DNA of 44,008 nucleotides from Novosphingobium sp. (GCA_004211435.1 SECS01000010.1:1-44008), one strand, 5' to 3'. Shown: positions 8,010-16,506, counted from the stretch's first letter. Translations and numbers: made by a program. The notes: a model not told the origin generated them from the sequence alone.

Positions 8010-8285
8010 ATGAAATTCCTCGTCCTCATCGCGCTCGGCGTGCTGGCTTTTCGCTTGGTCGCAGGGCGCTGGCCTTGGGAACCGCGCCGTGTTCCCACGC
8101 GTTCCGGGGCCAAACAAGCTCGCGTCCTGCTCGGGGTAGGCGAGGGCGCCAGCCGAGAACAGATCATCGAAGCGCACCGGCGGCTCGTCACCCAGGTCCA
8201 TCCGGACAAGGGCGGGACGAGCGAGCTGATGCATGAGGCCAATTCTGCGCGCGACCTGCTGCTTGCCGAGCTGCCGGTCCGCTAA
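8010..8285 (+). CDS. Small membrane-anchored J-domain protein
   Basis: A 91-aa protein with one N-terminal transmembrane helix (about residues 2-17) and a truncated C-terminal J domain carrying the HPD motif at 64-66 (VTQVHPDKGGT). The layout (TM then J domain, with the GVGEGASREQIIEAHRRL helix II region) resembles the Pam18/Tim14-like DnaJ proteins of alphaproteobacteria. It should stimulate DnaK ATPase at the membrane. It starts 10 bp after the mipZ stop and is followed 15 bp later by pgmG, so the three are probably co-transcribed. The specific client is unknown. Confidence 0.85.
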   Translation: MKFLVLIALGVLAFRLVAGRWPWEPRRVPTRSGAKQARVLLGVGEGASREQIIEAHRRLVTQVHPDKGGTSELMHEANSARDLLLAELPVR

Positions 8286-8300
8286 GGACTAGGAGCAGCA

Positions 8301-9704
8301 ATGACGCACAAATTCCACCCGACGGTTCTTCGGGAATACGACATCCGCGGCATCATCGGCGAAACGCTCGACGTCGAAGACGCGCGCGCCATCGGCCGCG
8401 GCTTTGCGACCCTGCTGCGCCGGGCGGGCGGCAAGAAGGTCGCGGTCGGCTATGACGGCCGCGTCAGCTCGCCGATCCTCGAGGATGCTCTGGTCGAAGG
8501 CCTGACCGGCAGCGGCGTCGATGTCGTGCGCGTCGGCATGGGGCCGACGCCGATGCTTTATTACGCGGCCGCCTCAGCGGATGATGTCGATGGCGGCATT
8601 CAGATAACCGGCAGCCACAACCCCGCAAACTACAACGGCTTCAAGTTGGTGTTTCAGGGTCGGCCGTTCTTCGGCGACGACATCCTCGAACTCGGTCGCC
8701 TCGCGGAAACTGGCGACTGGCTGCACGGGAACGGCACGAGCGAACGGCGCGAGATCCTCGACGAATATATCGACCGGCTGCTCGAAGGGCTCGCAGGCGT
8801 CGACCGCGACTGGTTCTCGACCCTGCGGATCGCCTGGGACGCCGGCAACGGCGCCACCGGGCCCAGCCTCGAAAAGCTCACGGCCTTGCTTCCGGGCGAG
8901 CACCACCTGCTGTTCACCGAGGTCGACGGACGTTTTCCCAACCATCATCCCGATCCTACCGAGGAAAAGAATCTCGCCGACCTCAAGGCAATCGTCGCCG
9001 AGAAGAAGCTCGATTTCGGACTGGCATTCGATGGTGACGGCGACCGCATCGGCGCGATCGACGGCGAGGGCCGGGTGATCTGGGGCGACCAGTTGCTGAT
9101 GATCTATGCCGAGGACGTGCTGCGCGACCTGCCTGGGGCCACGATCATCGCCGATGTAAAGGCCAGCCGCGCCTTGTTCGAGCGCGTAGAGGAACTCGGC
9201 GGCAAGCCGCTGATGTGGAAGACCGGGCACAGCCTGATCAAGTCCAAGATGAAGGAAACACAGGCTCCGCTCGCCGGTGAGATGAGCGGCCACGTGTTCT
9301 TCGCCCACCAGTATTACGGCTACGACGATGCGCTCTATGCCGCGATCCGGCTGATCGCCGCCTCGGCGCGGCTCGGCAAGTCGGTCACCGAGCTGCGCGG
9401 CGCCATGCCCGCGCTGGTCAACACGCCCGAGCTCCGCTTCCAGGTCGACGAAAGCCGCAAGTTTGCCGTGGTCGAAGAGGTGAGGGAACGCCTCAAGGCC
9501 TCGGGTGCCGATGTCGATGCGACCGACGGCGTCCGCGTCTCGACCGCCGATGGCTGGTGGCTGCTGCGCGCCTCGAACACGCAGGACGTGCTCGTCGCGC
9601 GTGCCGAGAGCAGCGATCAGGCCGGGCTCGACCGCCTGCTGGCCGAAATCGACGCGCAGCTCGCGCAGTCGGGGCTCGAGCGGGGCGAACAGGCCGGGCA
9701 CTGA
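8301..9704 (+). CDS. pgmG: Phosphomannomutase/phosphoglucomutase (PgmG type)
   Basis: Interconverts hexose 6- and 1-phosphates for exopolysaccharide, LPS and sugar-nucleotide supply. The 467-aa alpha-D-phosphohexomutase has all four signatures: the phosphoserine loop ITGSHNP with Ser105, the metal loop DGDGDR at 244-249, the sugar loop GEMSGHVFF and the phosphate loop RASNTQD. The N-terminus [16 protein letters not shown] is typical. In sphingomonads PgmG has both glucose- and mannose-phosphate activity and is needed for sphingan synthesis; this is family knowledge. A good SD, AGGAG, lies 8 nt before the ATG. Confidence 0.95.
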   Translation: MTHKFHPTVLREYDIRGIIGETLDVEDARAIGRGFATLLRRAGGKKVAVGYDGRVSSPILEDALVEGLTGSGVDVVRVGMGPTPMLYYAAASADDVDGGIQITGSHNPANYNGFKLVFQGRPFFGDDILELGRLAETGDWLHGNGTSERREILDEYIDRLLEGLAGVDRDWFSTLRIAWDAGNGATGPSLEKLTALLPGEHHLLFTEVDGRFPNHHPDPTEEKNLADLKAIVAEKKLDFGLAFDGDGDRIGAIDGEGRVIWGDQLLMIYAEDVLRDLPGATIIADVKASRALFERVEELGGKPLMWKTGHSLIKSKMKETQAPLAGEMSGHVFFAHQYYGYDDALYAAIRLIAASARLGKSVTELRGAMPALVNTPELRFQVDESRKFAVVEEVRERLKASGADVDATDGVRVSTADGWWLLRASNTQDVLVARAESSDQAGLDRLLAEIDAQLAQSGLERGEQAGH

Positions 9705-9708
9705 CCAC

Positions 9709-9740
9709 CCCGTCATTCCCGCTTTCGCGGAGATGACGGG
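9709..9740. repeat. REP-like palindrome after pgmG
   Basis: CCCGTCAT (9709-9716) and ATGACGGG (9733-9740) flank an inner CCGC/GCGG hairpin with a TTTC loop. The arms and the CGTCATTCCCGC core look like a family of short dispersed palindromes common in proteobacterial intergenic DNA. It starts 5 bp after the pgmG stop. Confidence 0.6.
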
Positions 9741-9769
9741 TGTTGCCAAACGACGGTGAATTTATGCGA

Positions 9770-9797
9770 AAGGCGCCCCCCGCAAGGGAGGCGCCTT
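9770..9797. terminator. Bidirectional terminator between pgmG and the BON-domain gene
   Basis: Stem AAGGCGCC/GGCGCCTT, extended inward by pairing of the C-run and GGG, around a GCAA loop. It lies between two convergent genes and can serve both. T-tracts are short on each side. Confidence 0.65.
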
Positions 9798-9814
9798 CCT
9801 CGTTCCAACGCCGA

Positions 9815-10771
9815 TCAGATCTTGTCGCGATCCTTAGCGCCGGTTCCGACCTGGCCCAGCGCCTTGCCCTCGGTGGCGAGGCCCGCATCGCTGCTCCAGC
9901 CGGTGCCAGGCGTGACCTGTGCCACGCGCAGGTTGTTCTGCACGTGCTTCACGCCCGAGACGTTGTCGACGACGTCCTCGGCGCGGCGCTTGGCCTCGCG
10001 GCTCGCGACGGTGCCATTGAGCGTGATCTCGCCCTTCTCGACCGTCACGGTTACGTTGCTGGCGTCGACGCGCCAGTCCTCGGTCAGGCGATCGTTGGCA
10101 TCCTCGCGGATGCGCTCGTCCGAACGCGTATAGTCCTTGGGACCATGGCCGCGATGGTCCTCATCGCGGCGGCGCGCGGCATCCTCGTCGCCGAACCACG
10201 AAGCGACCTCGTCGCTTGCGCGATCCCAGAAGCCGCGCCTGCCGTCGTCGCGGCTGCCGTAGCCATGCTGGCGATAGTCGGCACCATAACCACCGCTCCC
10301 GCCATAGCCGGTGCCGCCGTAGTAGTTGTGCGAGTTCTGCGGCCCGCCGACGCCCCAAGACCCTTGCTGGCCGGTGAAGTAGCTCGAATCGCCCGTGCCG
10401 CCATAGGTGCCCTGATAGGGCTGGCCCGAACGCAATTCGCGATCCTGTTCGTGCCAGTGATGGACCGGCTTGTCGTCGCGAGCTTCGTCGAAACCGCGTT
10501 GATTGTAGGTCCGCTGATCGCGCCAATCATTGCGCCCCAGCCCACCACGGCCACCGGCCTCGTCGTCGCGGAAGGTCCGGCCATAGCCGAAATCGCGGCT
10601 GCGACGATTGGCTTCGTAGCGGTCGTCATCGAAGCGGTTCTCGTTCGGGGTGCCGCTGGATGTGCCACTGGCCTCGCGGCGATAGCGTTCCTCGTTGCGG
10701 CGCCAGCGCTGGCCAGGATCCTCGCTGCGGTCGTCGTCGTGGCTGCGATAGCGGTCTCGGTAGTCGGTCAT
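9815..10771 (-). CDS. BON-domain protein with long disordered Arg/Gly/Tyr-rich head
   Basis: A 318-aa protein. Residues 1 to about 210 are low-complexity and highly polar (Arg, Asp, Gly, Tyr, Asn), with GGTGYGGSGGYG-like stretches and a short motif, DEVASWFGDEDAARRRDED, around 185-205. A single BON domain follows at about 215-283 (DRLTEDWRVDASNVTVTVEKG, then GEITLNGTVASREAKRRAED). BON domains occur in OsmY-type stress proteins and are thought to bind membranes or lipids. There is no signal peptide, so the protein is probably cytoplasmic. The start MTDYRDRYRS at 10771 has GAGAGGAA upstream; the frame extends further but without a better site. Stress function is inferred from the domain only. 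Confidence 0.75.
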   Translation of the reverse strand: MTDYRDRYRSHDDDRSEDPGQRWRRNEERYRREASGTSSGTPNENRFDDDRYEANRRSRDFGYGRTFRDDEAGGRGGLGRNDWRDQRTYNQRGFDEARDDKPVHHWHEQDRELRSGQPYQGTYGGTGDSSYFTGQQGSWGVGGPQNSHNYYGGTGYGGSGGYGADYRQHGYGSRDDGRRGFWDRASDEVASWFGDEDAARRRDEDHRGHGPKDYTRSDERIREDANDRLTEDWRVDASNVTVTVEKGEITLNGTVASREAKRRAEDVVDNVSGVKHVQNNLRVAQVTPGTGWSSDAGLATEGKALGQVGTGAKDRDKI

Positions 10772-10998
10772 CGGGGGTTCCTCTCTAGGTTGAAAGGAGC
10801 GCTGCCAAGCGAGCCCGGCGCGCGTGCTTCCAGGAAAGGAACGTCGGCTGGGCCGCGCGCGTTCCGCATGCCCATCGCAACCGTCCCGCGCTTCATCGCA
10901 TTGCTGCAGGTGCAGCAAAGTGTTTGATTTCCGGAAAGAAAGCTTGCCGTATTAAAGACCTATCGACAGCGAGGCGGGCCACGCCCATCTCTTGCCTC

Positions 10999-13464
10999 GT
11001 GCACGACGTCTCCGCCCTGCCGCCCGAAATCGAGGCCTGGTTCGCCGGCCGAGGCTGGCGCGTGCGACAGCATCAGAGCGAAATGCTCGCCGCGGCCGAT
11101 GCCGGGCAGCACGCACTGCTGGTGGCCGATACCGGGGCAGGCAAGACGCTCGCCGGATTCCTGCCGACGCTTGCCGATTTCGCACCCTCGCGTCTCGCCG
11201 GAAAGAAGGTGCCGGACGGGCTGCACACGCTCTACGTCTCGCCGCTCAAGGCGCTGGGGCACGACGTCCAGCGCAACCTGATGACTCCCGTCGAGGAGAT
11301 CGGGCTGGCGATCCGCATCGAGACGCGCAGCGGCGACACGCCGTCCGATCGCAAGGCGCGCCAGCGCGTCAGGCCGCCGCACGTCCTTCTGACCACGCCC
11401 GAATCGCTGTCGCTGTTGCTGTCCTATCCCGAGGCGGCCGAACTGTTCGGCTCGCTCAAGCGCGTGGTGATCGACGAGGTCCACGCCTTCGCCACGGGCA
11501 AGCGCGGCGATCTGCTGGCGCTGTGCCTGACGCGGCTCCAGGCGCTCGCGCCCGATCTTCAGCGCGCGGCGCTGTCGGCCACCGTCGCCGACCCCGACGC
11601 CTATCGCGCCTGGCTCGCGCCCTGGGGCGACATCGATAGTGTCACCATGGTCGAGGGCGAGCCGGGGGCCGATCCCGACGTATCGATCCTGCTGCCGGGT
11701 GAGGAGACCGGCGTGCCCTGGTCGGGCCACGCCGCCGCCTGGGCCGTGCCGCAGCTCTACGAGGAGATCCAGCGGCACAAGACGACGCTGATCTTCACCA
11801 ACACGCGCTTCCTCGCCGAATACATCTTCCAGCTCCTGTGGGACGTCAACGAGGCGCACTTGCCGATCGGCATCCACCACGGCTCGCTGGCCAAGGAGGC
11901 CCGACGCAAGGTCGAAGGCGCAATGGCGCGCGGCGAGCTGCGCGCGCTGGTCTGCACGGCCAGCCTGGATCTCGGCGTCGACTGGGGCGACATCGACCTC
12001 GTCGTCCAGATGGGCGCGCCCAAGGGCTCGTCGCGCCTGCTCCAGCGGATAGGCCGCGCCAACCACCGGCTCGACCTGTCGAGCAAGGCGCTGCTCGTGC
12101 CCGGCAACCGTTTCGAATTCCTCGAAGCCATGGCCGCCGCCGATGCCGTCGCCGCAGGCCAGCGTGACGGTGAGGACTTTCGCCCCGGCGGGCTCGACGT
12201 CCTCGCCCAGCACGTCATGGGCTGCGCCTGTGCCGGGCCGTTCCGCGAGGAGGACTTGCTCGCCGAAATCCGCTCGTCGCTGCCCTATGCCTGGCTCGAT
12301 GCGGCCGGGCTGAGCCGCGTGCTCGATTTCGTCGCGACCGGTGGCTATGCGCTGCGCGCCTACGATCGCTTCAAGCGCATCGTCAAAGGCCGCGACGGGT
12401 ACTGGCGGCTGACGCATCCCGAGCAGGCCGCGCGACATCGGCTCAACGCCGGGATCATCGTCGACAACGAGATGATCGAAGTGCGTTTCCGCAATGGCCG
12501 CGCTTTGGGAAAAGTGGAGGAGAACTTCGCCGCACAGCTCTCGCCCGGCGACACCTTTCGTTTCGCGGGCACGGACCTGGAAGTCGAGCAGTTCCGCGAT
12601 CTCGACCTGATCGTCCGCGCTTCGAAGAGCTCGGCGCAGATCCCGAGCTATACCGGATTGCGCCTCGCGCTGACCACGCATCTGGCCGACAAGGTGCGCG
12701 ATCTCATTGCCGATCGCAGCCAGTGGGGCCGCCTGCCCGACGACGTCCGCGAATGGCTCGAGGTCCAGGCCTGGCGCTCGCACCTGCCGGTGCCTGGGCG
12801 GCTGCTGATCGAAAGCTTCCCGCACCGCGGGCTCGCCTATACGACCTATTATACGTTCGAGGGGTGGAACGCGAACCAGTCGCTCGGCATGCTGATCACG
12901 CGGCGGATGGAGGATCGCGGGCTGGGGCCGCTGGGCTTCAACGCCACCGACTATGCGCTCGCGGTCTGGGGGCTCAAGCCGGTCGAGGATCCGGCCGCGC
13001 TGCTCTCGCCCGATATCCTGACGCACGAATTCGTCGACTGGGTCCAGCAGTCGCACCTGCTGCGCCGCGCCTTCCGCGAGGTCGCGGTGATCTCCGGCCT
13101 CGTCGAGCGCCAGCATCCGGGCAAGAAGAAGACCGGCAAGCAGGTCACCTTCTCGACCGACCTGATCTACGACGTACTGCGCAAGTACGAACCCGACCAC
13201 CTGCTGATCGAGGCCGCCTGGGCCGATGCCCGCGCGCGCATGACCGACGTCGCGCGCGTCGCCGACGTGCTCGACCGCGCCGCGCGGCAGATCGACCACG
13301 TCCAGCTCGAACGGATCAGCCCGCTGTCGGTGCCCGTGCTGTCGATGATCGGCCGCGAGAGCCTGCCCGCGGGCTCGGCCGACGACCTGCTGCTCGAGGA
13401 GGCCGAGAGCCTGGCCTCGGCGGCGATGCGGGTCGATCGGTCGGAAGCTGACGACAACGCCTGA
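10999..13464 (+). CDS. Ligase-associated DNA-damage-response DEXH helicase (Lhr-like)
   Basis: An 821-aa superfamily 2 helicase of the Lhr type, the form usually encoded with a DNA ligase, an exonuclease and the phosphoesterase PdeM in a repair cassette. Walker A is ADTGAGKT with Lys49, the DEVH box is at 159-162, motif III is LSATVAD, motif VI is QRIGRANHR. A winged-helix and the long C-terminal Lhr domain follow (for example VEVQAWRSHLPVPGRLLIESFPHRG region). It unwinds DNA or RNA:DNA duplexes with ATP. The GTG at 10999 gives MHDVSALPPEIEAWFAGRGW, matching the family N-terminus; a TTG at 10924 would add an unsupported 25 residues. None of the usual partner genes is adjacent here. Confidence 0.9.
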   Translation: MHDVSALPPEIEAWFAGRGWRVRQHQSEMLAAADAGQHALLVADTGAGKTLAGFLPTLADFAPSRLAGKKVPDGLHTLYVSPLKALGHDVQRNLMTPVEEIGLAIRIETRSGDTPSDRKARQRVRPPHVLLTTPESLSLLLSYPEAAELFGSLKRVVIDEVHAFATGKRGDLLALCLTRLQALAPDLQRAALSATVADPDAYRAWLAPWGDIDSVTMVEGEPGADPDVSILLPGEETGVPWSGHAAAWAVPQLYEEIQRHKTTLIFTNTRFLAEYIFQLLWDVNEAHLPIGIHHGSLAKEARRKVEGAMARGELRALVCTASLDLGVDWGDIDLVVQMGAPKGSSRLLQRIGRANHRLDLSSKALLVPGNRFEFLEAMAAADAVAAGQRDGEDFRPGGLDVLAQHVMGCACAGPFREEDLLAEIRSSLPYAWLDAAGLSRVLDFVATGGYALRAYDRFKRIVKGRDGYWRLTHPEQAARHRLNAGIIVDNEMIEVRFRNGRALGKVEENFAAQLSPGDTFRFAGTDLEVEQFRDLDLIVRASKSSAQIPSYTGLRLALTTHLADKVRDLIADRSQWGRLPDDVREWLEVQAWRSHLPVPGRLLIESFPHRGLAYTTYYTFEGWNANQSLGMLITRRMEDRGLGPLGFNATDYALAVWGLKPVEDPAALLSPDILTHEFVDWVQQSHLLRRAFREVAVISGLVERQHPGKKKTGKQVTFSTDLIYDVLRKYEPDHLLIEAAWADARARMTDVARVADVLDRAARQIDHVQLERISPLSVPVLSMIGRESLPAGSADDLLLEEAESLASAAMRVDRSEADDNA

Positions 13465-13476
13465 CGCCCAAACGAA

Positions 13477-13500
13477 AAGGGGCGGATTGCTCCGCCCCTT
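13477..13500. terminator. Bidirectional terminator between the helicase and exbD
   Basis: A perfect 10-bp stem (AAGGGGCGGA/TCCGCCCCTT) with a TTGC loop. On the minus strand it runs into a CCCCTTTTCGTTT tract, so it chiefly ends the tonB-exbBD transcript; it also stands 13 bp past the helicase stop. Confidence 0.88.
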
Positions 13501-13531
13501 CCGTGTCCGATCGGACCGGGGTTCTGCCGAA

Positions 13532-13984
13532 TTACTTCGGGTTTGCCGCCGACTTGTCGAATTCCGAGAACTGCTCGTTCCCGACGAAACCGAACTTGGT
13601 GACCTTCGAGCCCTTGATGATGTTCAGGACCTTCGCCGACAGATCGTAGCTGGCGTCCTGTTCCGGCTGGAACTGGAGTTCCGGCTCGGGATTCATCGTG
13701 GTGGTCGTCTTGAGATTGGTCACCAGCTGCCCGGCGTTCAGGCCCGCGCCGTTCCACAGAATGTCACCATTGCGGGTGAGCACCAGCTTGTTCACCACCG
13801 GTAGAACCGGCGGCGGCGGCTGATCGTTGGGGTTCGGCACCGGCAGGTCGATATCGACCGAGTGGGTCGCGACGGGGATGGTGATGATGAACATGATGAG
13901 AAGCACGAGCATGACGTCGATCAGCGGCGTCGTGTTCATTTCCATCATCGGCGAGCCATCGTCCTTGCCGCCTGACATTGCCAT
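13532..13984 (-). CDS. exbD: ExbD/TolR-family energy transducer (second copy)
   Basis: A 150-aa proton-channel subunit of the TonB motor. A short cytoplasmic N-terminus (MAMSGGKDDGSPMMEMNTTP) leads into one transmembrane helix, LIDVMLVLLIMFIITIP, with the essential proton-carrying Asp23. A proline-rich stretch and a periplasmic domain follow. With ExbB it couples the proton gradient to TonB. AGGAG lies about 9 nt before the ATG. It follows the first exbD after 32 bp. It is the last gene of the tonB-exbB-exbD-exbD operon. Confidence 0.93.
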   Translation of the reverse strand: MAMSGGKDDGSPMMEMNTTPLIDVMLVLLIMFIITIPVATHSVDIDLPVPNPNDQPPPPVLPVVNKLVLTRNGDILWNGAGLNAGQLVTNLKTTTTMNPEPELQFQPEQDASYDLSAKVLNIIKGSKVTKFGFVGNEQFSEFDKSAANPK

Positions 13985-14016
13985 GGGAAGTTACTCCTGA
14001 ATTAACCGTGCCGCGC

Positions 14017-14547
14017 TTAGGCGTTCGGATCGACGGGGTTCGAGATGAAGCCGACCGTCGGATAGCCCGAGATCTGCACGTTGTAGATCGCGCCTGCGAC
14101 GCAGCGCCAGGGAACGTTCACGTCACCGCGAATGTGGACCTGGGGCACCTTGTCCGGGTTGTCGCGCAGCGCTTCGGGGCCACCCTCGCGCTTGACGATG
14201 GCGTCGAGCCGCTTGAATGCCTGTTCGCGCAGTTCGACCGAGGTCACCGGCGTGATGTTATTGAAGTAAATGCGGCACTGGCCATAGCGCGTCGCGCCCT
14301 CGTAACCGGGCTCGCCCGCGCTGCGGCCTGCACCGTCGGTGGAGCTGACGGTCAGGAGCAGGTTCTCGACCTTGTCCTTCGATTCCGACGAAGCGATGAT
14401 CGGGAGCTTGAGCTTCTCGATCGTCTGGATCGCGACCGGCACCGCAATAAGAAAGATGATCAGCAACACCAGCATCACGTCGACGAGCGGCGTGGTATTG
14501 ATGTCCGACATCGGGGTTTCTTGCCCGCCGCCTACTGAAACTGCCAT
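14017..14547 (-). CDS. exbD: ExbD/TolR-family energy transducer (first copy)
   Basis: A 176-aa ExbD paralogue. Residues 1-20 are cytoplasmic, then LVDVMLVLLIIFLIAVP forms the membrane helix with Asp23. The periplasmic part is longer than in the second copy and contains two cysteines (in GQCRIYFNN and WRCVAGAI) that could form a disulfide, which E. coli ExbD lacks. The two ExbDs differ strongly outside the first 40 residues, suggesting distinct roles or a hetero-oligomer; pairs of exbD next to tonB-exbB recur in sphingomonads and xanthomonads. Confidence 0.93.
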   Translation of the reverse strand: MAVSVGGGQETPMSDINTTPLVDVMLVLLIIFLIAVPVAIQTIEKLKLPIIASSESKDKVENLLLTVSSTDGAGRSAGEPGYEGATRYGQCRIYFNNITPVTSVELREQAFKRLDAIVKREGGPEALRDNPDKVPQVHIRGDVNVPWRCVAGAIYNVQISGYPTVGFISNPVDPNA

Positions 14548-14583
14548 AGTTTCATCCTATCCTTGCATTCAATCCCGAGAGGG

Positions 14584-14612
14584 CGACGGGCCCGCATGCA
14601 GCATGCCCGTCG
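14584..14612 (-). other. Hairpin between exbB and exbD
   Basis: CGACGGGC and GCCCGTCG form an 8-bp stem around a 13-nt loop in the 116-bp exbB-exbD gap. With no T-tract it is more likely an mRNA-stability or partial attenuation element, which would set exbB above exbD expression. Confidence 0.45.
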
Positions 14613-14663
14613 CGATAACCCCCGGTGTTGGCGGCGAGACGAGCCCGCCGCCGCTGCGCGCGC

Positions 14664-15440
14664 TCAGGGCTTGGTCGGCGCAGCAGCCGGCTTGGCGGCA
14701 GCAGCCGGGGCAGCCTTGGCCGGAGCGACGATCGTCGCCGGACGCACGGCACCGCCCGAAGCGATGTTGGCGAGAACGTCGGTCGAGAAGCCGGTCAGCT
14801 GCTCGGCGATGCCCTTGTTGCGTGCCTGCAGGTAGTTGTAGGCGAGCACCGCGGGAACGGCGACGAGCAGACCGAGCGCGGTCATGATCAGAGCCTCACC
14901 GACCGGACCCGCGACCTTGTCGATCGAGGCCGAACCGGCGATGCCGATGTTGATCAGCGCGCGATAGATGCCGACGACGGTACCGAACAGACCGATGAAC
15001 GGCGAGGTCGCACCGACGGTGGCGAGGAACGGCAGGCCCGAAGCGAGGCGCGCGTTGATCGAGGCTTCCGAGCGGGCCAGCGAACCGTGCAGCCAGTCGT
15101 GGGCTTCGGTCGAGTCCTTGAGCTTGAGAGCTTCGTCTTCGGCCTGGAGGCCGTCGTCGACGATCTGGCGCCAGGCGCTGTTCTTCTCGAGCTTGGTGGC
15201 GCCGTCCTTGAGGGTCGGGGCCTTCCAGAAGCTGGTGCGGACTTCACGACCCTGGCGCAGGATCTTCGACTGCTCGAACCACTTGGTGAACAGGATGTAG
15301 AACGAGCCGAACGACATGACGCCGAGGATGACGACGGTCGCGTAGGCGATGAAACCGCCCTGTTCGAGAGCTTCGGCAAAACCGAACTTGTTCTGCGGGG
15401 CAGCCGGGGCAGCCGCGGCGAGAAGATCGATGATGTGCAT
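14664..15440 (-). CDS. exbB: ExbB/TolQ-family proton channel subunit
   Basis: A 258-aa inner-membrane protein, the pentameric core of the TonB motor. Three membrane segments are visible: about 28-52 (GGFIAYATVVILGVMSFGSF), 135-160 (LPFLATVGATSPFIGLFGTV) and 172-198 (GEALIMTALGLLVAVPAVLA). The last two carry the conserved ExbB/TolQ pattern with small and hydroxyl residues lining the proton path. The C-terminus is an Ala/Pro/Lys-rich tail of about 30 residues, longer than in E. coli ExbB. It sits between tonB (72 bp upstream) and the exbD pair. Confidence 0.95.
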   Translation of the reverse strand: MHIIDLLAAAAPAAPQNKFGFAEALEQGGFIAYATVVILGVMSFGSFYILFTKWFEQSKILRQGREVRTSFWKAPTLKDGATKLEKNSAWRQIVDDGLQAEDEALKLKDSTEAHDWLHGSLARSEASINARLASGLPFLATVGATSPFIGLFGTVVGIYRALINIGIAGSASIDKVAGPVGEALIMTALGLLVAVPAVLAYNYLQARNKGIAEQLTGFSTDVLANIASGGAVRPATIVAPAKAAPAAAAKPAAAPTKP

Positions 15441-15512
15441 GCGGTAGGTCCTCTCAAGAATGGAATAGAGAAGGCCGGCAGCGTAGGGGGCGTACCGGCT
15501 TGGTCAGGAAAA

Positions 15513-16169
15513 TCAGTCCTTCGGGATGACCCAACGGACGCGGTTCGCATAGGTGCCGCTGGTGGGCTGGCCCTCGCCGTCCTTGGCCGGCGTAAACCGG
15601 GCACGACGACGGACGTTGTCGCAGGTCGCCTGATCGAGGTCCGGATGGCCGCTCGAGTTGGTGATCTGACAATCGGTCACACGACCATCTGGGCCGACCG
15701 ACACGCGGAAGCCCGTGGTGCCTTCGCGCTCCTCGCGCAGAGCGCGCGCGGGATAGTCGTTGGTGGTAGCCCAGGAACCGGGATTGCCACGCGGCACGGC
15801 GCCGCTGGGCGTGAAACGCGGCGGCGGGGGAGCAGAGACCGGCGGCGGCACGACGACCATCGGCGGAGCCGGCGGCGGTGGCGTGTCAACGACCGTGATC
15901 TGCGGCGCCACAGGCGCGACATTGATCTTCGGCGGCGGCGCCACGACGGGCGGCGGCGGCGGAAGATCATCCTTCGGCGGCGGTGGCGGCGGTTCTTCCT
16001 TCTTGACTTCTTCCTTGATGTCGACGGTGGTCACCTTTTGGATGACCTTCTTGGCTGCCTCATAGGCCAAACCCGTGACAAGCGCATAACCAACAAAAAC
16101 GTGAATGAGGGCAACGATGATCAACGCGGTAACTTTGTTACCGCTCATCTTTTGGTCAGCGTAAGCCAT
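15513..16169 (-). CDS. tonB: TonB energy-transducing protein
   Basis: A 218-aa TonB. One N-terminal transmembrane anchor at about 12-34 (KVTALIIVALIHVFVGYALV) includes the His that is essential in TonB anchors. A long Pro-rich spacer with PPPPPP runs lies at 60-120. The C-terminal TonB domain at about 130-218 contains YPARALREEREGTTGFRVSV and ends in YANRVRWV. Cys residues in VTDCQI and ATCDNV may pair. It drives uptake through TonB-dependent receptors, of which sphingomonads have many. It is the first gene of the minus-strand operon tonB-exbB-exbD-exbD. The SD is weak (GGAG, 12 nt away). Confidence 0.95.
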   Translation of the reverse strand: MAYADQKMSGNKVTALIIVALIHVFVGYALVTGLAYEAAKKVIQKVTTVDIKEEVKKEEPPPPPPKDDLPPPPPVVAPPPKINVAPVAPQITVVDTPPPPAPPMVVVPPPVSAPPPPRFTPSGAVPRGNPGSWATTNDYPARALREEREGTTGFRVSVGPDGRVTDCQITNSSGHPDLDQATCDNVRRRARFTPAKDGEGQPTSGTYANRVRWVIPKD

Positions 16170-16506
16170 TCCGACGCATCACTCCATAACAATGCCATGG
16201 GCCACAGCCCGAGGCGCCCACAGGCGAGCCGTTAGGCAACAACCCATGTGATTCTTAACGCACCACCCCGAACGGACGACCGGCTCCCCTCTCGGGGCAT
16301 CGGCGCCCGATTAGGCGAACGGCAGGGCCTTTTATATTTTTTGGCCCAGAATTCGGGCATGCTTTAGCTCCGTTGCCAAACCCGCGCAACGCCTTATGCG
16401 CGTGTCGATAAGTTAACATCTGATTCAGACGTGTTAAGCTGAATGGCCCTGTGGACGGGCTTTGCACTCGTCAGAAAACCTGAGAAATTCCGGGAGTTCG
16501 GTGGAG
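16170..16506. promoter_or_regulatory. 337-bp divergent regulatory region between tonB and the secreted unknown
   Basis: No ORF of its own. It holds an AT-rich patch flanked by GGGCC/GGCCC (about 16325-16347), a -10-like GCCTAATC on the minus strand near 16308, a weak plus-strand TTGCCA, 14 bp, CTTATGCG (16373-16400) and the 25-bp dyad listed separately. Promoters for tonB and for the gene at 16507 must be here. I see no clear Fur box. Confidence 0.45.
16413..16437. promoter_or_regulatory. 25-bp dyad, possible operator
   Basis: TTAACA-TCTGA on the left is mirrored by TCAGA-CG-TGTTAA on the right, 11 matching bases per arm with a 2-bp insertion in one arm and a 1-bp centre. It lies 70 bp before the gene at 16507 and 244 bp before tonB. 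The small centre fits a dimer-binding DNA site better than an RNA hairpin. Confidence 0.35.

Noticed and set aside
9740..10927. A 395-codon plus-strand frame opposite the BON-domain gene with hydrophobic, Ala/Val-rich translation.
   Set aside because: It looks like a membrane protein only because it mirrors a Arg/Asp/Gly-rich coding strand; it spans a terminator, and the BON domain is on the other strand.
10960..13299. A 779-codon frame antisense to the helicase.
   Set aside because: Shadow of a recognised helicase gene; no motif.
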